Assembly (NCBI GenBank): GCA_028282185.1
Contig: JANQIJ010000061.1
Span: 1-16,238, forward strand
Direction of reading: 5' to 3'
DNA: 16,238 nucleotides
Source: Rhodospirillales bacterium
GTDB taxonomy: Bacteria; Pseudomonadota; Alphaproteobacteria; Rhodospirillales; Casp-alpha2
This document shows, in pieces, positions 6,940 to 12,629 of the stretch. The position numbers were made by a program, and so were the translations under genes. Each line of letters opens with the position of its first letter. Position 1 is the first letter of the stretch. The notes beneath the pieces are model-generated. The model saw nothing but the letters and a program-made list of their open reading frames with translations. It was not told the origin of the DNA and made no database searches.

Positions 6940-7617
6940 TCAATCGGACGGCAGGCGTTCGGCGACCAGATGCCAATGCCAATGGTCGGGCCGGCGCTTG
7001 TGGTCCACGTCCTTCAGCGCATAGAGCTCGAACCCGGCAAGCAGATCGGTCAGCTCGCCCGCCGAACAGAAGAAATGCGGATGGGCCTCGTCGCCCGACC
7101 CGTCCGGATCGTAGATGAAGGTGTCCAGGGAAATCTCCTCGCCCAGGCCGAAATAGCCGTTGCGCTTGGACAGCATGGTGCCCTGGAAGGTGCCGCCCGG
7201 TTTCAGGACCCGGCGGATTTCCGAAAGCGCGCGGCGGACCGTCGGCAGGTCGCCGTGATAGATCACGTTGAACGACAGGACGTAGTCGAAGGTCCCGTCT
7301 TCATAGGGCAGCTCCGTCATCAGGCCGGCCCGGAAATCGATCGCCGCGCCGCCCTTCTCCGCCTGTTCCCGGGCATGGGACAGGCCGGCCTCGCTGGCGT
7401 CGAAGGCATGGGTCTCATAGCCCAGGGCCGCCAGGTAAAGCGTATGGCGGCCGACGCCGCAGCCAAGGTCGAGCGCGACCCGCGCGCCCCGTTCCCATTC
7501 CGCTTCGGCGCAGGCGCGAACGTCCGGGTCCGGGTTCTGCCAGCCGGCCCGTCCCTCCGCGGTTTTCCAGGCGGCGTCCCAGGCCTGATGCGCCGTTTGG
7601 GTGGTCGTGTCCGTCAT
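6940..7617 (-). CDS. Class I SAM-dependent methyltransferase
   Basis: Predicted protein of 225 residues with a Rossmann-type methyltransferase fold. Motif I VALDLGCGVGRHT is at about 47-59; the acidic residue of motif II occurs in HAFDASEAGLSHA; TFDYVLSFNVIYHG is motif IV; and RRVLKPGGTFQGT is the motif VI region. The C-terminal HWHWHLVAER is typical of small-molecule methyltransferases near the TehB/UbiE-like group, but no specific substrate is evident. The start at 7617 (MTDTTTQTAHQAWD) has a GGGGGA tract upstream; the 65-residue extension to 7812 contains no motif and runs into the terminator of the next gene. It stands alone and converges with the AEC permease, leaving a 33-base gap. Confidence 0.88.
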   Translation of the reverse strand: MTDTTTQTAHQAWDAAWKTAEGRAGWQNPDPDVRACAEAEWERGARVALDLGCGVGRHTLYLAALGYETHAFDASEAGLSHAREQAEKGGAAIDFRAGLMTELPYEDGTFDYVLSFNVIYHGDLPTVRRALSEIRRVLKPGGTFQGTMLSKRNGYFGLGEEISLDTFIYDPDGSGDEAHPHFFCSAGELTDLLAGFELYALKDVDHKRRPDHWHWHLVAERLPSD

Positions 7618-7737
7618 CTCAAGTCCCCCGAAAGATTCGCCGCGCCTCCCGGCCGGGCGGCCATATTGGGCGGGAACCGCCGGCGAGCGCAAGACCGCCG
7701 TCCCGGGCATTCGCCACCGAACGCCGCTCGGCGCATG

Positions 7738-7767
7738 AAAATGGGCGCCCGCGTCGTTGCGGCGCCC
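7738..7767 (-). terminator. Intrinsic terminator after the DUF1127 gene
   Basis: GGGCGCC (7743-7749) and GGCGCCC (7761-7767) form a 7-bp stem with an 11-base loop; on the minus strand the stem is followed by ATTTT. It lies about 65 bases beyond the DUF1127 stop. A second small hairpin, GGGGG/CCCCC at 7802-7817, sits between stop and terminator. Confidence 0.65.
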
Positions 7768-7830
7768 GAGAAAAAGGCGAGGAGGAAACCAATGGCCGTC
7801 TGGGGGCCTCAACCCCCTCGGCCGAGAGCA

Positions 7831-8049
7831 TCAGCCGACCAGCACGCGGTGGACGGCGGCCGGGATGTCCTGTCGGGTCATGCCGCGGCGCGCCAGGGCG
7901 TCGTCGGACAGTGCATTCAGGCTATGCAGCGCCCGGTTGGCCTGTTGGGCGCGCGTCAGGCTGCCGACCAGCTTGCCGACGGCATCAAGAAAACCATTGG
8001 ACGATCCGTTGGAGTCGGACAGGGGAAGCGAATATTGGAACGTGCTCAT
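7831..8049 (-). CDS. DUF1127 domain small protein
   Basis: Protein of 72 residues. The C-terminal half, RALHSLNALSDDALARRGMTRQDIPAAVHRVL, matches the DUF1127 (YjiS-like) pattern L-x-L-D/S-D-x-x-L-x-x-x-G-hydrophobic-x-R-x-D-I. Short DUF1127 proteins in alphaproteobacteria are arginine-rich, and studied members affect phosphate/carbon metabolism and RNA turnover; this one has fewer arginines than most. ATG 8049 has GAGGA eight bases upstream. The frame upstream to 8172 is the untranslated leader and promoter. It is monocistronic, with its own promoter and terminator. The function here is unknown. Confidence 0.85.
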   Translation of the reverse strand: MSTFQYSLPLSDSNGSSNGFLDAVGKLVGSLTRAQQANRALHSLNALSDDALARRGMTRQDIPAAVHRVLVG

Positions 8050-8101
8050 GATGGGTGTCCTCGGTATTGAATTGATAATGGTTTGGCGTTCATGTCGCAT
8101 T

Positions 8102-8139
8102 GCACAATGATATAAGTGTGAATGTTGCGACGCACAATG
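8102..8139. repeat. Direct repeats of GCACAATG bracketing the DUF1127 promoter
   Basis: GCACAATG occurs at 8102-8109 and 8132-8139, 30 bases apart, close to three helical turns on the same DNA face. One copy covers the -35 hexamer, the other abuts the -10. The first copy is also part of a dyad CATTG-CA-CAATG (8098-8109). The pattern suggests an operator for an unidentified regulator. Confidence 0.45.
8109..8137 (-). promoter_or_regulatory. Promoter of the DUF1127 gene
   Basis: On the minus strand, TTGTGC (8132-8137) and TATATC (8109-8114) are separated by 17 bases, predicting a start near 8102 and a leader of about 52 bases. The -10 is fair (TATA retained), the -35 weak (only TTG retained). 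Confidence 0.5.
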
Positions 8140-8239
8140 CAGGTTTGCGCATGAAGCCGTGCAAAAACGCATGGCTGCGTTGAGGGTGGCAACGGCTGGG
8201 TCGACGGGCGGTCGGACCCCGGCGCGACGGTCGACGAGG

Positions 8240-9037
8240 TCAGGCAGCGCCCAATTCGAGCGCCCGCCGCAAGCGTTCCGGCTGGATGATGTGGAAGTGC
8301 TGATTGACGGCCCGCAATGTGCCGCGCTTGCGCAGGACGGTCAGGGTCGAGGTCACTGTCTGCCGGCTGGCGCCGATCAGATTGGCGACATCCTGATGCG
8401 TCAGGCGGACATTGACGCAAAGCTCGTGTTCGGCGCCGTCCCCCGTGTCATCGCAGGGTCGGACCGAGGAAACGGCGGCGAACCGTAACAACAGCCTTGC
8501 GATCCGGGTTTCGACGTTGTCCGTCGCCAATCCGACCATGGCATGGCCCAGGGTGCGGACGCGCGCCGACAGGATGCCGATCGCCCGCATCGAAACTTCC
8601 GGATGGGTCCCCAAGAATTCGGCGAAGTCGCTGCGGCGGATGGAATAGACCCGTGTGGCTTCGTTGGCCTCGGCATAGATTTCCCGGTCGCTGCCGCTCC
8701 ACAACTCGGCGATGCCGAAGATTTCGCCCGGGAAACTGAACCACAGGATGGTTTCCTTGCCGGTCGATGAAACCTGGAACAGGCGAATGCAGCCGTCGGC
8801 GACGATGAACACGTCGTTCGACCGGTCGCCGGCGCGGAACAACTGGCCCCGGGGTTTGAGTTCGACCCGCCTTGCGATCTTCAGCAATCCGGCCGTTTCC
8901 TCTTCGGACAGGCTGGAGAGGAAATCCGCATGGGCGTCGGACCAGGAGCCCCGCAGGTCATCAGGATCGCCATGCCCGTCCTGATCCGGCTCGGATCCGG
9001 CGAACGCGTTCGCCCCGATGCGCGCATCATTGCCCAA
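8240..9037 (-). CDS. Crp/Fnr-family transcriptional regulator
   Basis: Predicted protein of 265 residues. An N-terminal extension of about 30 residues precedes the cyclic-nucleotide-binding-like beta-barrel (LKPRGQLFRAGDRSNDVFIV, GCIRLF, FPGEIFGIAELW) and a long dimer helix (MRAIGILSARVRTLGHAM). A C-terminal winged helix follows, with LTHQDVANLIGASRQTVTSTLTVLRKRG. The phosphate-binding cassette reads DREIYAEA rather than CRP's ERSAWVRA, so cAMP binding is doubtful; no N-terminal cysteine cluster exists, so it is not an FNR-type Fe-S sensor. The recognition helix SRQTV-S differs from CRP's SRETV-R. TTG 9037 is the likely start, with AGGGAGG nine bases upstream; no ATG or GTG lies near the barrel start. 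It diverges from the TTT operon across a 289-base region, and I infer it regulates that operon. Confidence 0.87.
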   Translation of the reverse strand: MGNDARIGANAFAGSEPDQDGHGDPDDLRGSWSDAHADFLSSLSEEETAGLLKIARRVELKPRGQLFRAGDRSNDVFIVADGCIRLFQVSSTGKETILWFSFPGEIFGIAELWSGSDREIYAEANEATRVYSIRRSDFAEFLGTHPEVSMRAIGILSARVRTLGHAMVGLATDNVETRIARLLLRFAAVSSVRPCDDTGDGAEHELCVNVRLTHQDVANLIGASRQTVTSTLTVLRKRGTLRAVNQHFHIIQPERLRRALELGAA

Positions 9038-9205
9038 CCGTCTGATCCTCCCTGCACTGGCCTTTGGTATCTTTACATGTTTCCCGGGACCGTGGGTAGC
9101 CACAACCAAGCCGGGTCCCAGGCGCCCACCGCCCGTCCGGCACCGGCTCGGAACACGACGCCGGCCGCCACGGGACCAGGATATTGGCCGCATCGCCACA
9201 AGATT

Positions 9206-9221
9206 TGTCGGCTGGCCGACA
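9206..9221. promoter_or_regulatory. Operator 1: palindrome upstream of tctC
   Basis: TGTCGGCTGGCCGACA is a perfect 7-bp dyad with a two-base centre and has the CRP-like layout TGTCG-N6-CGACA. It lies 105 bases before tctC and 168 bases from the divergent regulator start. A near-identical copy precedes the DUF3604 gene. The Crp-like protein is the natural candidate to bind it; this is inference. Confidence 0.65.
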
Positions 9222-9242
9222 TAGGGGGTCGCTATCGGTTGA

Positions 9243-9248
9243 TACTAT
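9243..9248 (+). promoter_or_regulatory. Candidate -10 of the TTT operon
   Basis: TACTAT retains T, A and final T of the -10 consensus. It predicts a start near 9255, placing operator 1 at exactly -41.5. No -35 hexamer is seen because that position is taken by the operator, as at class II activated promoters. The rest of 9038-9326 shows no further motif. Confidence 0.45.
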
Positions 9249-9326
9249 CGTCGAAAGAAATGGGAGGCCGCCGATACCCACAAGGCCCTAAAACAAGATC
9301 AAAGCCTATAAACAGGAGGAAACATC

Positions 9327-10271
9327 ATGCGAAAGTTGCTCACCTACGGCCTGGGCCTCGTGTTCGGCGCCGTACTTGCGGCGCAGACCGTCTCCGCCGA
9401 CTATCCGACCCGCCCCATCACCTTTATGACCATGACCCAGCCGGGCGCCCAGATCGACCGCCTGACCCGTGGCCTTGCGCAACGCTTCAGCGCCATTCTG
9501 GGCCAACCCATCAACGTCAAGAACGTGACCGGTTCCCACGGCACGACGATGGCCGCCAACCTCGTGCGCGCCAAGCCCGACGGCTACACCGTCGGCGTGA
9601 CCTCGCTGACCGCCTATACCTATGCCCCGCATCACGCCAAGCTGACCTACAAGCCCGACGACTTCGACTATCTGTCGCTGGTGGCCCTGAACTCATCCGG
9701 TTTCATTTCCCGGCCGGACAAGCCCTGGAACACGCTGAAGGAAGCCTTCGCCTGGGCCAAGGAAAAGAACAACGGCACCATGATCGCCATGTTCCACGGC
9801 GCCGACGACCGTGACGCGATCCTGCGCATGGCGAAGAAGGAAGGCGTCAAATTGTCGCTGATTCCGTCCAAGGGCGGGCCGTCCGTGATCAAGGCCGTGA
9901 CCGGCGGCCATGCCGATGTCGGCTATGTGGGCGCCATCCTCTATAAGTTCGTCGAGGCCGGGCAGATCAAGCTGATCGGCGCCGCGCTGGGCGACCGGCT
10001 GCCCCCGATCCCGGACGTGCCGACGCTCCGCGAACAGGGCTATGACGAGCAGGTCGAGATGATCGTCGCCATGATCGTGCCGAAGGGCATTCCGGCGGAT
10101 GCCCGGGCCAAGCTGTTGGCGGCCGCCGACAAATTGGCGGGTGCCGGAGACACCAAGGAGTTCATTGAAAACAACTTGTTGATGCGTCCCGTCAAATGGG
10201 GCGAAGACCACGCCAAGATGACCGTGGAGAAGCTCTACAAGACCTTCGGCGACCAAGCCAAAATGAAGTAG
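9327..10271 (+). CDS. tctC: TTT-family periplasmic substrate-binding protein (TctC/Bug)
   Basis: Precursor of 314 residues with a signal peptide (MRKLLTYGLGLVFGAVLAAQ, cleavage likely after VSA at about residue 24) and a mature Bug-type Venus-flytrap domain starting DYPTRPITF. Bug proteins capture mostly carboxylated compounds in the periplasm and deliver them to TctAB. Conserved elements include AKPDGYTVGV, an AVTGGHADVGY segment and IPDVPTLREQGYD. The ligand loops are unusual: loop 1 reads TQPGAQIDRLTR (about 37-48) instead of the usual PGGxxD, and loop 2 reads NVTGSHGTT instead of NRPGAGG. A strong AGGAGG precedes ATG 9327 by seven bases. First gene of tctC-tctB-tctA, with a hairpin between it and tctB. 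Substrate unknown; the loop changes argue against a standard citrate or tartrate binder. Confidence 0.92.
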   Translation: MRKLLTYGLGLVFGAVLAAQTVSADYPTRPITFMTMTQPGAQIDRLTRGLAQRFSAILGQPINVKNVTGSHGTTMAANLVRAKPDGYTVGVTSLTAYTYAPHHAKLTYKPDDFDYLSLVALNSSGFISRPDKPWNTLKEAFAWAKEKNNGTMIAMFHGADDRDAILRMAKKEGVKLSLIPSKGGPSVIKAVTGGHADVGYVGAILYKFVEAGQIKLIGAALGDRLPPIPDVPTLREQGYDEQVEMIVAMIVPKGIPADARAKLLAAADKLAGAGDTKEFIENNLLMRPVKWGEDHAKMTVEKLYKTFGDQAKMK

Positions 10272-10284
10272 GCACCGGGACGTC

Positions 10285-10306
10285 GGGCCGGAAACCGATC
10301 CGGCCC
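10285..10306 (+). repeat. Intercistronic hairpin tctC-tctB
   Basis: GGGCCGG (10285-10291) pairs with CCGGCCC (10300-10306), loop eight bases, no T-run behind it. Such hairpins behind binding-protein genes commonly protect the upstream message or reduce readthrough, giving more binding protein than membrane subunits. That role is inferred from position. Confidence 0.6.
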
Positions 10307-10347
10307 GGCATCCCCGCTTAATCGGCAGGTCGAGGGAGGGCTAGCGC

Positions 10348-10860
10348 GTGTCCAGAATTCAAAGAGAAACGGTCGCCAATCTGCTGATCGTCGGGTTCTG
10401 TGGTCTGATGTGGTTTTGGGCGATCCCCACCTATACGCCCCCTTATCCCGGGTATGGCGCCTCGCCGGCCCTGGTCGGCAACGTCGCCGTGGGGATCATG
10501 TTGGCGATGGCCATCCTGTCCCTCATCCGGCTGATGCTGGCTATCTACGGCAATAATCCGTTGCCGGCGGATGAAGCGCAATTTCCCGAAGACACCAACT
10601 CGGCAGGGTTCACCCAGGTCGGACGCGTCAACCTGGTGCATCTGATCACCTTCATGCTGCCCTGCTTCCTGTTGGTCTTCGCCATCGAATACGTGGCCTA
10701 TCTGATCATCGCATTCGTTTTCCTGATGGTGATGCAATACCTGATCGGCAACCGCAACTGGGTCCAGATGGTGGTGATCGCGGTGGCCATGGACGCCCTG
10801 TTGTACGTCGTCATGCGCCATGGCTTCGGCGTTCCCGTGCCGGGACCTCAGATCATTTAG
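10348..10860 (+). CDS. tctB: TTT-family small membrane subunit TctB
   Basis: Protein of 170 residues with four hydrophobic segments: about 11-29, 45-69, 104-135 and 137-155, the third being long enough to count as a hairpin of two. This is the size and topology of the TctB subunit that pairs with TctA in the inner membrane to drive sodium- or proton-coupled uptake of the ligand bound by TctC. The ending RHGFGVPVPGPQ fits the family's terminal F-x-V-x-L/V-P motif. It starts at GTG 10348 with GAGGGAGG about nine bases upstream. Its sequence is poorly conserved, as usual, and identification rests on topology plus its position between tctC and tctA. Confidence 0.87.
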   Translation: MSRIQRETVANLLIVGFCGLMWFWAIPTYTPPYPGYGASPALVGNVAVGIMLAMAILSLIRLMLAIYGNNPLPADEAQFPEDTNSAGFTQVGRVNLVHLITFMLPCFLLVFAIEYVAYLIIAFVFLMVMQYLIGNRNWVQMVVIAVAMDALLYVVMRHGFGVPVPGPQII

Positions 10861-10902
10861 ATATCCAGTTCGTATAGAAAAAAAGACACCCGGAATAAGC
10901 CC

Positions 10903-12429
10903 ATGGAAATGATCACCGCCGGACTGATGGACGCCCTGACACCGGCCAGCCTGATGTTCGTCTTCGTCGGCGTGGCGGCGGGTGTCATGTTCGGCGCGAT
11001 CCCCGGCATCAACGGCCCCATGGCGATCGCGCTGTTCATCCCGATCACCTATTACCTGACACCCCTGACGGCCATCGGGTTTCTGGTGGGTCTCAACAAG
11101 GGGGCGTTTTTCGGCGGCGCCATTTCGGCGGTCCTGCTTCGAACGCCGGGCACGCCCGAGGCCGCGGCGACGTCTTGGGACGGTTATGCGCTGACCCAGC
11201 AGGGCAAAGGCGAAAAGGCCCTTCGCATGGCGCTTTACGGCTCGGTCGCGGGCGATATCCTCGCCACCGGCGTGCTGGTCGCCATTGCCGCCCCGCTGGC
11301 CGCGGTCGCGCTGTTCATGGGGCCATCTGAAATCTTCGCGCTGATTACCCTGGCGCTGACCGTGATCGCCGGGATCGGCACCAATTCCCTGTTCCGGGGT
11401 TTGGTCGCCGCCGGCTTCGGCCTGTTGGTCGGGCAGATCGGCACCGAACCGGTGACCGCCCTGCCGCGCCTGACCTTCGACATGTATCAACTGGGCGGCG
11501 GACTTTCGCTGATCCCGGTCGCCATCGGCCTATTGGCCTTCTCGGAAATCCTGATCCAACTGGAGCGCTTCGCCAAAAAAGGTGCCGCCCAGCACGCGGC
11601 CAACGTGTTCTCGTCCAAGCTGGAAGACCGGTTGTTGTCGATCAAGGAATTCTTCGCCAACACCCGAACCCTGATCCGCGGCAGCGCCATCGGCATTTTC
11701 GTCGGCGCCATGCCGGGCTTGGGCGCGCCGGTGGCGTCGTTCATGTCCTACGACCAGGCCATGAAGCGCTCGAAGGAACCGGAAAGCTTCGGCAAAGGCC
11801 GGCTGGAAGGCATCGCCGCGTCGGAAAGCGCCAATTCGGCGGTCGTCGCCTCCTCGCTGATCCCGCTGTTCGTCCTGGGCATTCCCGGCAACCTGGCCGC
11901 CGCCATGCTGATGGGGGCGTTCATGATCCACGGCATGCAGCCGGGCCCGTTGCTGTTCAAGGAGAACGCCCAACTGATGTACGGCATCTATGGCTCGCTG
12001 ATCATCGCCAGCCTGTTCCTGGCCGTGATCGGACGGTTCGGGCTCAGGCTGTTCTGCAAGGCCGTGGAAATTCCGGCGATGGTGCTTTACCCCATCGTCA
12101 TTTTCACCTGCATCATGGGGGCCTATCTGGGCAAGTCGGAGATGTTCGACGTGGGCGTGATGCTGACCTTCGGCGTCATCGGCTATTTCATGCGCAAGTT
12201 CGATTTTTCCTATGTCGCCTTCTTGATCGGCTTCATCCTGGTCCCCGAATGGGAACGCGCCCTGCAGCAGGTGGTGATCATTTCGGAAAACAACCCGACC
12301 ATGTTCTTCGAACGCCCGGTCGCCATGGCGCTGATGGTTCTGGCCATCTTCGTCATCGCCCAGACGTTCTGGAAAAGCATTCAGGCCGGCCAGGCCGCCA
12401 GCCGGGCAGCCGCTCGGGCAAAGAAGTGA
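10903..12429 (+). CDS. tctA: TTT-family large membrane subunit TctA
   Basis: Membrane protein of 508 residues with about 11-12 helices, the standard length. Both halves carry the inverted-repeat signature: GAIPGINGPMAIALFIPITY and GGAISAVLLRTPGTPEAAAT-DGY in the first, then GIFVGAMPGLGAPVASFMSY, EGIAASESANSAVVASSLIP and LGIPGNLAAAMLMGAF in the second. The usual AxNNA motif reads ANSA and GIPGS reads GIPGN; both are conservative but sit in the conserved transport-path segments. It forms the translocation channel with TctB. ATG 10903 lies 42 bases after tctB with only a weak CGGAA ribosome-binding match, so translation may be coupled or low. It is the last gene of the operon before a 200-base gap leading to the DUF3604 gene. 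Confidence 0.95.
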   Translation: MEMITAGLMDALTPASLMFVFVGVAAGVMFGAIPGINGPMAIALFIPITYYLTPLTAIGFLVGLNKGAFFGGAISAVLLRTPGTPEAAATSWDGYALTQQGKGEKALRMALYGSVAGDILATGVLVAIAAPLAAVALFMGPSEIFALITLALTVIAGIGTNSLFRGLVAAGFGLLVGQIGTEPVTALPRLTFDMYQLGGGLSLIPVAIGLLAFSEILIQLERFAKKGAAQHAANVFSSKLEDRLLSIKEFFANTRTLIRGSAIGIFVGAMPGLGAPVASFMSYDQAMKRSKEPESFGKGRLEGIAASESANSAVVASSLIPLFVLGIPGNLAAAMLMGAFMIHGMQPGPLLFKENAQLMYGIYGSLIIASLFLAVIGRFGLRLFCKAVEIPAMVLYPIVIFTCIMGAYLGKSEMFDVGVMLTFGVIGYFMRKFDFSYVAFLIGFILVPEWERALQQVVIISENNPTMFFERPVAMALMVLAIFVIAQTFWKSIQAGQAASRAAARAKK

Positions 12430-12468
12430 AGGATGTGTCGCGACGCCGCCCCGGGACTGATGCCCCAT

Positions 12469-12484
12469 TGTCGGCTGACTGACA
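12469..12484. promoter_or_regulatory. Operator 2: second copy upstream of the DUF3604 gene
   Basis: TGTCGGCTGACTGACA matches operator 1 at 14 of 16 positions; with flanks it forms TTGTC-N8-GACAA (12468-12485). It starts 39 bases after the tctA stop. The shared core, TGTCGGCTGRCYGACA, suggests that one regulator controls both transcription units. Confidence 0.62.
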
Positions 12485-12505
12485 AGAGTGGGGGCCGGGG
12501 ACTGC

Positions 12506-12511
12506 TAAGTT
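12506..12511 (+). promoter_or_regulatory. Candidate -10 of the DUF3604 gene
   Basis: TAAGTT keeps the T, A and final T of a -10 element and begins 37 bases after the start of operator 2, the same offset as at the tctC promoter. The predicted transcript start is near 12518, giving a leader of about 110 bases. Weak by itself. Nothing else clear was found in 12430-12629 beyond an A-run at about 12580. Confidence 0.38.
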
Positions 12512-12629
12512 TTTGAAAGCGGGTTGAAAAACGGGCCCCAAGGAATTCTTTACGGACGCGGTGCCGGAACGCCCGCGCAAAAAAAACCCGAGGATAAACC
12601 GAGGGTGCGACCCACGCGAGGAGACGAAG

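Noticed and set aside
8200..8234. Two GTCGAC palindromes as a terminator of the Crp-like gene
   Set aside because: They do not form a good extended stem with a T-run, and such hexamers are common in GC-rich DNA.
9239..9257. An FNR box at TTGATACTATCGTC
   Set aside because: Only the left half-site TTGAT matches; the right half lacks ATCAA, and the regulator has no Fe-S cysteine cluster.
10318..12468. Two long minus-strand frames opposite tctB and tctA
   Set aside because: They are rich in His, Asp, Gln and Arg, the usual mirror image of hydrophobic membrane-protein codons, and carry no motif.
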